Shown here one piece after another: positions 24,929-38,800 of a DNA stretch of 64,000 nt. Within the stretch, counting starts at the first letter, position 1; every line of letters begins with the position of its first letter. The notes under the pieces were generated by a model. The model ran no database searches, was not told the origin of the DNA, and saw nothing but the letters and a program-made list of their open reading frames with translations. The stretch comes from Rosellinia necatrix (taxonomy: Eukaryota > Ascomycota > Sordariomycetes > Xylariales > Xylariaceae): NCBI GenBank assembly GCA_021209875.1, contig JAGYVD010000010.1, positions 2,976,001 through 3,040,000 of the forward strand, read 5' to 3'. A program made the position numbers and the translations under genes.

Positions 24929-27900
24929 AATAATACAGTAAGTTTTATAATTATACGATTTTATACTTTAGTTTATTTTTTTTGTACCGGCAGATAAAAT
25001 ACGTTTAGTTTTTTAACGTCTACATATATTTAACTTTTAATACAACTTTTTTTTATATTTTAAGCAGCGCTGTTTATTAAAAAAAGCAGAACTATTAGCT
25101 TTTAAGCTTAACTGTTGCTAACAAAATTTATTAATGTTTATTAATTTATAAATTCGATTAATTAATCGATTTAATATATTTTGCGTTAGCTTATTAATTA
25201 TTTTATTTTTGCTAGTATAAAAAACCAAAAATATAACAGCAGCTAAATCTAACTTTATATTATATTTTAAACAGTTTAAATTATTAATTGTCTACGTATT
25301 ACTATATCTAGCTATTAATATATTAAAATAATCTGTTATTTTTTTAAACTTTAATTATTTTAATATTAAATGTTTAACAACTATAGTATTATAATTAATT
25401 ATTTTTTAAACTTTAATTAATATTATATTTAAATAATAATAATTATATATTTTAAAAACATAATTATTACTAGCTTTATTTTTTAAAAGCTTATATTAAA
25501 TTTTTAATAAGCATGCAGGTTTTAATATTATTTAATTATATTTTTATTTTATTTTTAATTTTAAAATTTAATTTTGTTTTAAAATATATATAAATATAAA
25601 TTTATAAAACAGCTAATAATATTTATTAGCTTAATTATAAAACAACTTATATATATTTATTCTACTACTAATTTATTTAATAATTGTTAATATATTAAAG
25701 CATAAAACTAACTTAGAATTTTTAGCACTTAAAAATTTAAAATAGTTTTAATAATTAAAAATTTAATTTTAAAGCTTATAAAAACAGAAAAAATCTTTAG
25801 CTTTAATATAATTTAATTTAAGCTATTAGTTTTAAAAATAATATAAAAAAATATTATTTTTATTAATAAAACTTAAGTTTATTAAGCTAATATTTTTTAA
25901 TCTACATAAAAATTAAAAACTAAAACTATAAGTATTAAACATTTTATATTAAAAAAAAATATAGTTTAAAATAAGTTTAATAATAAGTTTAAATTAAATA
26001 ATAACAAAAATCGTAGGTTTATATTTTAAACTTGTTTAAAAAATAATATAAAGTTAATAAAAGATTTAACGACAATTTTAAAATTATTGTTTAATTTAAA
26101 GCTAAAAAATATTGTTTAATAATTATAATAGTTTTTAATTTTTTAAAAAAATAAATAGTTTTAAAAACTATATCGCTAAAAATACAAATAAATTATTATA
26201 ATAGTAATAATTTAAATTATAAAATTAAAAATTAAAATTTAAACTAAATAAACAAGCTTTTAAATTATTTATTTTAGCTATAAACTTATTATAAAATCAG
26301 TATAACAAATTAAAAAACAATATAATTAAAACAAAAAAACATACTAAAAATACTAAAGCGGCAAAAATAATTAATTAATTAATGCAATAACTAAAAAATG
26401 CTAAAATACTAGCTAATATAAAAACTTTAGCTTTTAAAATATTTTATCGCGCTGTTAATTAGTTATTTAAAGCTGCGTTAAATATAACTAAATATACAGC
26501 AGCATTATTTGTTTAATTTTAATACTTTAGTTATTAATACCTAACTACAGCTATATTAATACTAAAATTATTATTTAAATCGTTTATTTTAATGCTTTTA
26601 ATAAAACTAGCATAAGTTTTAATAATAATATTAATACTTGTTATTCTGATAATCCGCTTTAAAGTATAAGCTGTATACTTATTAATAAAAGCTTTGCTTA
26701 TTAAAACAGTACAGCAGCATATAAAATTTTTTATTTTATATTAGTTTAAACATAATATATTTATAATATTTTTTGTTATAACATTTTTAAAACTATAATA
26801 TTTAGCAAATAATAAAAACTTATTAAAACTACTTCTATTAAACAATAATTTTAGCGATTTAAATAGTTTAAATATAAACAATAAAAAAAGCAAAAAAAAA
26901 CTTTTAAAAAAACCTTTTAATTAAAAAAGTTAAAATAGCAGAAATAACTATAAATATAAATAAAAAACTAAAAAAAATATTAAACGTTTAATAGCTTTAT
27001 TTTTTATTATATAATAATTATATAAAACAGGCTAATATTAGCTAGTTTAATTTAAAAAAAAAAAATAAAAACGATATAAAAATAATAGCTAATAAAAATA
27101 AGCTTATTTTTATTAACGTATTCTATTTTATAAAAAAATTAATTTATTTTTAAAAATTTAAAAATAATAAAACAAAATGTTTAATAGATTTTAATTATGT
27201 TTTAAATATTATTAAAAAACTAGCAGTTTTATAATAGAACAATAAGCTGATTATTAAAAAATAATTTAAGTTTAAAGCATAAAAATTAAATATTATTTTA
27301 AATAAAATAATTATTTAATTTAACATATAGCCTGCTGTAGCAACAAAACGTTTTATTTAAATTAAATTATTATTAAAAATATCGTATAATAAAATATTAT
27401 TTTTATTACGTTTATATAAAAAAACTAAAATATGTTTAAGCTATAAAAACTTTAAACATTAATAATAGAAATTAATATAATGTTATAATTATAATATAGA
27501 TTAATATAAATTTTAAAATTAAGTAATATTTTTAACGTTTAATATAGAAAATATTTTAGCTAAGTATATAATTTAAGTTATTAAAATAAAGCTTTTTTTA
27601 ATAGCAGCAGCAAAAAATAAATATTTGCAAGTTAAAAAAAGTAATTAGAACTATAATAAGAAGTTTAATTAAAAAAATAAACGTTAAAAAATATAGATTA
27701 AAATAAAAATAAAAAAATAGTATAATAAAAATAAAAAAAAGAGCTGTAAGCTTAAATAAAAAAAAATAACAAAAAAAACGGCCGGAATAAACGTAGAAAT
27801 AAATATAATCGCTATTAAAAAAAACGCGTTAATGCAGCTAAATTAGATTTGTTAATATTAAACGCGATATTATTTTATATTTTATTTAGTTTTAAATTAA

Positions 27901-30089
27901 ATAATAATAAAGCGTTTATTATAATTAATTATAGCTAATTATATAAATATTATAAACAAATATTTAATTTAACGCGTAATAAAAGTTAATATATTATATA
28001 TTATATTAAACGTTCAGCTGAATATATTTAAAACGTGTTATTTTTAATTAAATGTATTTATAAGCGATATAATATATTGTTTATATTATATAATATATTA
28101 TTTTAATATTTATATAAATATAATTATTTTAATACTATATTAAAAATTATATAAAAATTGTTTTTTAATAGAACTAATTAAAAATATAGTAGCAGAAAAG
28201 ATTATAAATTTTAAATAAAAACGAATTAATTATACCGTTGGTCTAAAAATATTTAATAAGTTATATAACTTTAAAAAACAGAAGCAAAAAATAATAATTT
28301 TTATATTTTAAAATTATTATTAAAAGATTTATAAATAACGAAAATATTATTATAAGTTTAAATATAAGTTATATTTGTTTAATAATAATAAAATAATTAT
28401 TAAATAAATTTAAACATATTTTAAAAATAAATAAGTTAGATTTAAAAAATAAAAATAATTAAATTAAATATAAATAAAAAGCTATATTAAAATTTTATAT
28501 ATTAAATAATAATAATTATAAATTTTATAATTATTAAAATTTATAAATATAGTTTAAGTTATAAAAAAAAAACAATATTAAAATGTTGTTAAAAATAATT
28601 TTTAAATATTTACGGAGTATTAATTAATTATAGTTTAAATATAGTTATTTTTATAAACGTTAAAAATTTTAAAGTGTTTTTTAAATATTTTTAAAGCAAA
28701 TTTATATATATATAAAATAATTTTAGCATAAAAGTTATTTTAGCGCTTAAAATATCGATGTTAGCACCGGCTAAATATAAATTATTATTTAAAAATAAAA
28801 TTTTATATTTAAACTATTATAAAAAATAATATAATAGTTTTAATTAAATTTATAACTTTTTAAACATAATAGTTATTAATCTGTTTTTAAAACTAAAACT
28901 ATTTTTAAAAATATTTAAATAAATATAATTTAAAAATAATTATATTAAGAATTAAATATTAAAAGTATATAAAATTTTTTTTAAAATTATAATAATAGCT
29001 GCAGGTTTAGCAGCAGCTAAAGTTATAAATACAATTAATATATTAATAATTAATATTAGCCTGCTGTTTAATACGTTTTAAAATATTTTATTAATTATTA
29101 ATTTTAATATTTTTATATTTAAAAAAATATATATATATTTTAATAATTTTAAATTATTAAACGTGTATTTATTAGCAGACTTTATATTAATAATTTTTAT
29201 TATTGCTATTATTACTGCTAATATATATTAAAGTTATAACGTAACTTAAAACTTAGACCTAACCGCGATATAAGCTAGTATAATCGCTGGAATAATTAAC
29301 GTGTTAGAATAACACGGTATTTTTTTAGCAGGCTTTTTTTTTAATAAGGTTTTTAATATAGCTAACGCGATTATTATAATAAACGCGACTAACGCGATAA
29401 ATGCAGCTAACACGATTTATACAATAGAAATGCTTGTAGTAAAAACGGGCAAATAATTAAACGAAGTACTAAAGTTTAAAATTTAGAAGGTTTTATTAAT
29501 ACTAGGTATAAAAAAGCCTAATAAAAAAAACAAAATTAAAGCTTTAAATAAACAGTTTATTTATATAAAAAAAGATATTATAGCGTTAAAAATTTTTAAG
29601 TTATTAAACAAAATATTTAATATTTAAAAAACTAAAATATTATTAATATATTAAAAAAGAATAAATAAAGATTTTTTAGTAAATAATTAGCAATAAACGA
29701 AACTAAAATTTTAATTATATTTTTTAATACATGCGATTAAAAACAGTTAATATAATATTTAATAAGTTTTATAAATAAAATAAAATAAAATAAATTAACG
29801 GTTTTTTTATTTATATATTTAATTTTATTATATAGCTTATATATAAAAAAAACTATATTTACGTTTAGTAGTTAATTTAAAAGTTTTAAATAAAGTTGCT
29901 GTTTTAAACAACTATTTATTACTGTTATAATTTATAGTAATTATATTAATTAAAAAAAAAGTATTTAATTATAATAAACGCGACTATATTTTTTATTAAT
30001 TTATAGTTTATTTTAATTATTAAAACCGATTTATAATAATAAGTTTTTAAAAACTAAAACGATTAATAATAGTTTTAATAAGATTTTAT

Positions 30090-30310
30090 AATACGTTTAT
30101 ATATGTTTAACGTTTTATAAATAAATTGTTTTGTTTTTATAAATATTATTATAAAGTTTTTATTAATAATATTATTATTTTTTAAATATTAAAATAAATT
30201 ATTTAGCTTATTTATGTAATATTTTTATATTGTTTAATAAAAAATTTTTTTATTTTTAAAAAAACTTTTATTATATATTTATTTATAAAATTATTAAGCT
30301 TTTAAATAAA
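30090..30310 (+). pseudogene. Reverse transcriptase remnant of the inner Gypsy element
   Basis: From 30,159 the plus frame reads Phe-Ile-Asn-Asn-Ile-Ile-Ile-Phe, which is the (Y/F)-I-D-D catalytic motif with both Asp codons (GAT) turned to Asn (AAT) by G-to-A change. Downstream in the same frame come a Lys-Asn-Phe-Phe-Ile stretch, Lys-Lys-Thr-Phe, and later Ile-Lys-Leu-Leu, in the spacing of the KKxxF..YPSVxLLG block of fungal Gypsy reverse transcriptases. Several stops interrupt it. It is a fossil; the loss of both catalytic Asp alone would abolish activity. Confidence 0.72.
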
Positions 30311-31639
30311 CGTTTTAAATATATTAATAATAAAAGAACAGCTGGCAGCATTTAAAAACTTTAAGTTTTTAAATTAGTTAAAAGTTTTAAAATAATATTT
30401 AAAAAATATAAGATTTTTTATATATTGTTGTTATATTATATTAAAGTTATAGAACTTTTATAAAAATATAAAATAAAGTTATTTAATAAAAATATAAAAT
30501 AAAACAATATAAAGTTAATAATTATAATAAATATTAAATATATTATTAGTTTATATATTTTAAACTAATTATAATTAAAATAAAATTATTTAAAGTTTTT
30601 AAAACTTGATCTGTTTATATATTATATTTTATTATTATAATTTTATAAAATATTATATATATAAATAAATAGCTTATTAAAAAAGCTTTAAAATAATATT
30701 ATTTTATATTAAAAATAAATATATATAAAAATTAAGATTAATAATTTTAAATATATAAGTATTGCTAATAATATTTTTAAGTTGTTATATATTACAACTA
30801 AAAATAAAATATAAACTTTTTAAACTAAAAATAGTTGGCGTAGTTTAAGCTTATTAACGTTTATAAACTATAATTAAAGCTTTAATAAATTTAATAGTTT
30901 TTTTTATTAATTATTTAATAATAAAAAGCATATTAAATTAAACTAAGCTTAATAATAAGTTTACGGACTATATAAATAAACGTTTAATTAACGCGTTTAT
31001 ATACTTGTTATAGTACAGACTATAAATATATTATATATTAAGCAGACTAAACTTTGTTTTAAATATATTTAATTAATTAAAAATATTATTAATTTAATAA
31101 ATGCTGAAAAAAAATAGTTTAAACAAATAAAAATTAGTATTAAATAATATATAAATAATATATTTAGAACTAATAATAAAAAAAAATAAAAGCTGAAATT
31201 ATAACGGATTATATTAAAGATTTTAAATATTAAAAGTTCTAAAAATAATTTGTAAAAGCAACAAAAACGTTATAAATTTTTCTAGGCCTAGATATTTTTT
31301 ATAATTATAAACAGCTTATTATATAATATTAACTAAAAAAAAGTATAAATTATATATATTTAAAAACAAATAATTAAATTTTTAATAATAATATATAATA
31401 ATAAATATTATTTTAGTAAACAATATATAATAAAAAGCTAGAGCTTTACATAATTAAATTAAAACTTGCAAAATAAAAGCATATTTAAATTATTGCAATA
31501 AATATAAATTATGCAGCATTAATAAAAAAGCCGCACAATAATTATTAATTTATTCGATTAAAAATATTAAACTAATAAAAATAATTATAATAAACTTTAT
31601 TATAAGCTTATTTAAAGTATTATTTTTAGCTACACTATA

Positions 31640-32080
31640 GCAATTAAAAAATTTAATTATTATAATATATTAATAATAATAATATATGCTATATTAAAAC
31701 GTTTATTATTTATATTTAGCAACAAAAATACTCCGTTAAAAATTAAACAAAAGTATTAGTTAAATAATTTTTATTATTTAATTAAAGCGTATTAAATAGT
31801 ATTATTTCCGATCGAAATTATAAATTTATTTTTAAATTTTAAATAAAGCTTTAAAAATTATAAAAATAAAACTTTTAATAACAACTTTTATTATTTATAA
31901 AATAATAAATTATTTAAACAAAAAATTAAACAGTAGAAATTATTATTTAATATTATATATATATATATTTAAACCGTAAATAAATAAATATGTTGCTATT
32001 TTTGCAGTAAAACTTAAATAAAGCATATTTAAAATTTATTAAGTTATTAGCTTATAAACAGCTTTTTAGATTTTAGCTAT
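31640..32080 (+). pseudogene. Integrase core remnant of the inner Gypsy element
   Basis: At 31,807-31,815 the codons TCC GAT CGA give Ser-Asp-Arg, the S-D-R-G motif with the second catalytic Asp of the retroviral-type integrase, followed by Lys-Phe-Ile-Phe-Lys-Phe. About 90 bp on, a one-frame-shifted stretch resembles the family's TAYHPQTDGQTER segment with Asp and Gly codons mutated. Many stops are present. Its position 3' of the reverse transcriptase fits Ty3/Gypsy order. Confidence 0.65.
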
Positions 32081-32801
32081 TTAAACTAAATAAAGTTTTT
32101 GTTAATATAAAAGTAAGTATAACTATTAAAAATATTTAATTTATATAAAAATATTTTTATAAAAATATAAAATTAGCTATAAATTTTACAGCAGCGCATA
32201 TAAAACAATATTATAACAATAAATATAAATTAATAAAGTTTAATATAAAAAATAAAATATATTTAAAGCTTTATTTAAGATATTATTTTTTTAAAAAGCT
32301 GTTTAAAAAATATTTTTAACAGCACGTAAAACTATAAAAAATTAAAAAAAAAGTCGGTAAATTAGCTTATAAGCTCGAATTGCTAAAGATTTTTAATATT
32401 TATTTTATTATTTTAGTTGTATATTTATTACTTAAAAACATAGGCAAAAATTTTTTTTATTAGAAAATACTAGCATTAGGCCTGGTGTTTAAAAAGCAGA
32501 ACTTAAAAAAAAAAAATAATTTATTTAAAATTAAAATAATTTTTAAACATTAAATAAACCGTATTAAAAATAGATTTGATTATTTTATTAAATAAAAAAA
32601 ATACGGTTATAAAAACAACTAGTAAAAATTAGAGTAGCAACTACGTAGTATTAAAGAACTAATTAAAAAATATTAAAATTAAAAAAAAAATAAACTTCGG
32701 CTAAAAAAATCAAAAAAAAGCCGTAGCTAACTTTATAAATAATAAAAAAAAAAGTTATATAGTTATTAAAAATAATAACGTTTTATTGTAGCCCCGGCAT
32801 T

Positions 32802-32985
32802 TAATACAGTTAAAAAAAAGGGCTTTTTATTTAGCTAGCAAAACTAGCTAAATAAAAATTATATAGTTTAAATAAAATAACTTAGCTTAACAAAGCTTCT
32901 GGTCTCTGCAGGACTAAAAGCCTCTATCTAATCTATATCACACTTTTTATAGACTCAACCATACTACCTCTAGTAAACTATACTA
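32802..32985 (+). repeat. Inner Gypsy element, 3' LTR
   Basis: Same 184-bp length as the 5' LTR. Here the inner (left) part is AT-converted and the outer (right) part keeps C and G (GCCTCTATCTAATCTATATC), the mirror image of the 5' copy. It is followed directly by CTTTT, the target duplication. Confidence 0.9.
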
Positions 32986-35761
32986 CTTTTTATTAAATAT
33001 TTTAATAAAAAAACTAAAAAAAATAATATTGCTTATTTAATTTTTTTTAACGTAAACTTATTAAATATTTAATAAAAAAAACTAAACGTTATATAATATT
33101 GTTATTATAATATATAATTTTTAAATAAAACTGCTTTTTTTGTTTATATAATTAAAAAATAATATTTTATATAAAAACTATTGTTATAATTATTAAAAAA
33201 TAGTTAGTTTAAGCTAAATAAAATAAAAGCTTTTTTAGCTAATAATATATTTAATACGATATATATAATATTAAACAGCATTTTATATAATATAAAACAA
33301 TATTTAGTAAAATATATATATTTTTAATTACAGGTTATAATTAATAATATAAATAAAATTATTATAATATGTTTTAATACTAGCTGTTTTATAATAATAA
33401 TAATATAAAACTAGCTAGGCTAATTTATATTATATATAAAAAAATATAGTTTAAATAGCTAATAATAATAAATAAAATTAAAAACTTAATTATTTTCGCT
33501 GAAAAACTTAATTTTAACTAAATATTACCGAAAAAATAAACTATATATTTAAAATAAGAATTTTTAAATTAAAGGTTAGATTATAAATAAATTAAAGCTA
33601 AACTTGCTGCTAAAAACAGATTTTATAAACATAAATAAAACTATTGTTAATTTTTTATAAAAATCGGTTATGTTTAAAAGCTGTAATAATATTGTTATGC
33701 TTATAAAAATTAGTACTAAAAAACAGTTAATAAAACAGCGCGTTATAATAATAGTTAATATTATAATATTATTTTATATAATAATTATAATATTAATTAT
33801 ATATGCTAATTTTCTGCAATAAAATAATAATAATTTTTGTTGGGATTATATATTTATATTTATAATTATAAAAGTATTAAAAACGATAATATGTTTTATA
33901 AGTTTAAAAGCTGTTTTTTATTAATTAAACTTATTAAAACATTATTATATAATAAAAACATAAATAAATATAATATTAAACTATTAAAACAATAACTACG
34001 TTTATATTATATAAGAAAAAGCTAATTTATTAGCTACTGCGTTAACATTAAAAAATCTATAAGTAATTTTTATATGTTATAAAATTTTAAAATATTTAAA
34101 AAACTTTTAGCTTATTTAAAGCTATTAAATAGTTTAATAAAAACATTTAAAATATAATAAAACATAATAAATTTAATATTTTTAAAAGTTATTTTTAAAA
34201 GCTTAAAAGCTTAAATTAATATTTTATATAAAAACTAAAACAGACTATATATTTATGTTTTAAATAACGCGTTTATAATAAAGCTGAAAATATTTTTAAA
34301 AAAACATAAGACCTGGCAAACAAAAAGTATTATTAAAATAAATAAAAATAAGATAATATAAATAGATTTAGTTGATAAGTAATAAAATTAAATTTTTAAT
34401 ATAGCAAAGCTATATATGTTAAAAATTAAAAATTAAAAATTATAAATAAATAGTTTAAATTTATATATTAAAATAAAAACTAAAGTTTATAAAATAACTA
34501 ATATTATTTAAATGTTTGATATTTATTATATAGCGTTATATAAATAATAATAAAAAAAACAAGTAGTAGTTAATTTTTAATTATTAAATAAAATTATTAT
34601 GTCTAATGTTTATTTATTATTAATATAAAAAGCTATTATAGCTAGACTAAAAAATATTAATATATTATAATAATTAACTGCTTTAAATCTTTTATTAATT
34701 ATTAATATAGCTAGGCTATAAAAACAAAATAATAGTTATTTTATTAAAAAGCTTTTATATATTTAAAGTTGTATTAATAAAATTTAAAAATAGCTTAGGT
34801 TATATATAACGATTTATAAATAATATTTTTATATTATATAGCCGATTTGCAGTAAAATATATTAATAACGTTATAATATTTTTAAAAACTGCTAATAAAT
34901 ATTATAAACATATTAAAAAATTTTTTTAAGTTTTTAATAATATTAATTTTAGCTTAAAACTAATAAAATTATTTATAGCATATTTTATAGTACAACTGTT
35001 AAGCTTTTTAATAAACAGCTTTAGTTTTATAATTACTAATAATTAAATTAAAGCTATTTATAAATTAAAACTATTAATAATATTTATAAACTTAAAAATA
35101 TATATTAAAATAATAGAATTTTACGCAAGTTTATTTTTAATATTAGCAAAAGCTTTTATTATTATAAAAAAAAAACAAAGCTTTTAATAAATATAAGAAC
35201 AGTAAAACTATTTTTAAAATAATTTTAATATAACAACGTTAAATAGTAAAAATTATATTTATATTAACTAATTTAAAAATATAAAGCTTTAAAATTATTT
35301 AAAACTAGTTTATAAATACTAGCTATTTTAAGTATTAAAACTATAAAAAACAGTTTTTTATTAAACTTAACGTTTTTATAAATAAAAGTATAAAATAATA
35401 GCTTTTTATATAAGCTTTATATAAAACAACAAAAGATTTTTATTAATAATATCAGATTTATTTTATTTTTTAGTAAAACTTTTACGCAGTAAAAAATAAC
35501 TTATTAATTTATTAAAAAAAGTATTAATATTAGTTTAAACATATTATTAATTATAAGCGTAGATATAATTTTATATACTGCTAGTAATAGTATTAATAAA
35601 CTATTTTATTATATAAAGCATTATAAAACAAATAAGCTTAAAATTAGTTAATGTTTTAAAATTAAATATTAAATTAATAATAGTATTTATTTATTTATTT
35701 TAATTTTAGTTAAATATTTGCTATATATTAAGTCGGCTTAATTTTATATTAAATATGCTAT

Positions 35762-35880
35762 TGCTACAGAAAAGGATGGGGACCAACAGGTTAGTTGGCT
35801 GTTCAGGTATTACAGGCTAAGTAGGGCCACTTATTTCTGTCTATTTTTGTCTTAGTTCCTACCCCTGGTATACTGTAGCA
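35762..35880. mobile_element. MITE-like 119-bp element with terminal inverted repeats
   Basis: A GC-normal island inside the RIP-mutated middle element. It begins TGCTACAG and ends CTGTAGCA, a perfect 8-bp inverted repeat that continues imperfectly for about 26 bp (for instance GGGGACC against GGGGTAGG). It is flanked by the direct duplication GCTAT (35,757-35,761 and 35,881-35,885; GCTATT if one end base is shared). It has no coding capacity. Superfamily is not assigned. Lack of RIP-type change suggests it inserted after the surrounding DNA was mutated, or was too short to be targeted. Confidence 0.8.
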
Positions 35881-38800
35881 GCTATTATAATTATTAATTA
35901 TATATAACGCTAATAATATTATTATTTAAAATAATAAAAAGCAAAAATATTTAAAAATATTATTAAAAACTTTGGTTATGTTGCAGCTATAAAAGTTAAA
36001 ATAGGTAGCGTTTAAAAAAAAATTATTTAAAGTTATAAAAAGATTTTTTTTATAAAAATAATTAAAAAATAAGCAAGTAATATAAAAACAATTATAATAA
36101 ATATATAATTACTTAAGAAAATTAGTTCTGTATTATAACCGACTATTAGTTTGTTTTTTTTATAAAATTTTTAACGATCTGTTTTATATAATAAACGTTT
36201 AAAATAAAATAAAATTATATATTTTAGCTAGTTGTTAATAATAATTACTGCAGCTAGCATATAATAAAAAATACTACTTTAGCTTTTAAAAATATATTAT
36301 AAACTATAAAGCTTTATTATTTATAACTTTTAAAATAAATATTTTAATATATTTAATATTATTTTTAATGTTTTAAATATATAACCGATTAATAAAAACT
36401 ATTAAAAAATTAAAACTTATTATAAAACTATTATAACTATACTATATTATTATAATAAATTTTATTATTAAGTTATTAAAAGTTTTAGCAGTAAACATGT
36501 TTTAAAAATAAAAATTATATAACTTATAACTTTTTATGCTAGTTATTTATAAATTTTTAAAAAATATTATTAATACTTAAAAACGCTATATATAAAACTA
36601 AAAATAAACAGAAGTTTTAATATTTATATTATTATTATATAATTAAAGCATGCTAGTAAAAATTATTTTAAATAAAAACTTAAAATTTATATTTAAATTT
36701 TAGCAAACTTTATAAATTAAAATAAATATGTTGCTAGAAATAACAACAAGTTATTATTTTTAAACTAATAGTTAAAATAAAAACATAATTAAAACGTTAA
36801 AATTATTATCTATTATTATATTATATTTTTAAAACGTTATAAATAAATATTATTTTAATATTATAACATAACTTTAATAATATTAAATTAATAACAATAA
36901 AAAAGTCTAAATAAAATAATATTAAGTTTTAAACTATAAAGTTTTTTATTAATTATAAAAATATTTTATAAATTAATTAATTTTAATTTTTATTGCTAAT
37001 TATATTAAATAAATATTAAAACAGCAATTTAATTTATAGCAGCTAATATAAAAATTTAATATAATCTTAAATTTAATTTAATCTAATTTTAAATAAACAA
37101 AAAAAATTTTATATTTATATAAAAATATTATCTGTTTAAAAACTTTTGCAAAAATAGTTATAATAATAAATAAAACTATTTATTATATTAAAAAATAAAT
37201 AAGCTAGCATATAAGTTAAATTTTTTAAATATTAACATATATATTAAGTTGTTTTAATAATATATTTATTTCTAGCGCCGCTAAAACTAAACTTTTTAAC
37301 CAAAAAAACGCTTTAAATATATTTATATTAAAAAATATAAATAATTTTATATTTTATAAAATTAAAACTATATTAGCTTAACGGATTAATAAAGCCGGTA
37401 GATATTTAATATTAAAATATTTTATTTAATAAAAAAATATAAAGCTTTATATAATAAATAATATTTTAAAACATTGCTTATATAAAACGCTGCTGAACTA
37501 ATAAAAGCTTTCGATAAAAAAAAGCCGGTTATTTTAAAAGAACTATATATTAAACGCATTAAAAAAGCAAAATTTATAATAAAAATAATAAAAAAAATAT
37601 TAAGCAAAAATTAGCAACAAATAAATATTATTTTAATTATTAATATATAAATACTATTACGTACAGTATAATAAATATAACCAGCCTAGTTATTTAAATT
37701 AAAAAAATTAAATATAACCGGCTTATTTATTTAGTATATTTTGCTTAACATATATAATTAATTATTTATTCTGCTATATAAAATAAAACACGTAAAGCTT
37801 TTTTATATAAAGCTTTTTTAATATTTTATTTACGTATATATTTTGTTAATATTATATAACATATTTTATTATTATTTTTATATTTTATAATATATTTTTA
37901 TTATAATTTTTATTATTTTTATATTATTTAATACAATTTTTATTTATTATTTATTATTTTTATTATTATTTTAATATATATTTCTGGTTAAAATAACATT
38001 TATAAAAACGATTTGTTGTTTTATAGCTAACTATAACAAAATTGTTGCTTTTAATAATAATTTAAGCTATAACTAAATTAACAAGCTTCTTTAAAAAAAA
38101 GTTTTAAAATTTATTTTTTATTATAGCAGTTAAATTAAAATAATAATTATAACAGCTGATTTTTTTTAAAATACTGCTTATAAACACGATTAACAAGCAT
38201 ATTATAAATTAACTATTAATAAAATAATTGTTTAAACGTTTAAACTATTTATAATTAATATAAAATTAAAAAACGCAACTATAAAAAAATTAATTTATTT
38301 AAATTAATAACGTTTTATTAATTATAAACTTATTAACTTTTAAAATTATTAAAAACGTGTTTTTAAACAATATTTAATTTAAAATAATATTAATAACAAC
38401 TATATTATTATTAATTTAGCTATTATAATATTATATCGTTAATTTTTAAATTTAAATTATATTTTAAAATTAAAAAGCAGCTCGAAAAAATTATAAAGCA
38501 AAAATTAAAAATAATTATAATATTATTAAAAATATTTTAATATTTTTGCTATAAAAATATTAAAACTTTATAAATTTTTAGCAGTATTAAATATAGTTTT
38601 AAAACTTTTTAATTAAATTAAGTTTTTATTAGTTTAAATAAAACTTAAATAACTAATAGTTTTAAAAGCTTTTTAATTAATATTTTTTTTTAAACAAGTT
38701 ATTTTTTTAAACAATATAAACTTATTAAAAACATTGTTGCTATTTCTGCTAAAGCAGCTAATAATAATAATAAAAAAGCATTAAATTAATAAAAATATAT

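Larger units (their letters stand above)
24745..32985 (+). mobile_element. Ty3/Gypsy-type LTR retrotransposon (inner layer), RIP-mutated
   Basis: Length is 8,241 bp, with 184-bp LTRs at 24,745-24,928 and 32,802-32,985. Both begin TA and end TA, as RIP would make from TG..CA, and both lie inside the 5-bp duplication CTTTT (24,740-24,744 and 32,986-32,990). Fossil reverse transcriptase (near 30,160) precedes fossil integrase (near 31,810) on the plus strand; this order and the fungal-Gypsy style of the motifs give orientation and superfamily. All frames are full of stops from C-to-T and G-to-A change, so it cannot make protein. Confidence 0.88.

Noticed and set aside
37422..37607. 61-codon minus-strand frame in the AT-rich block
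   Set aside because: Low-complexity Ile/Phe/Leu/Lys composition expected from AT-rich DNA. The plus strand of the same stretch looks like a decayed element frame, but the family could not be told.
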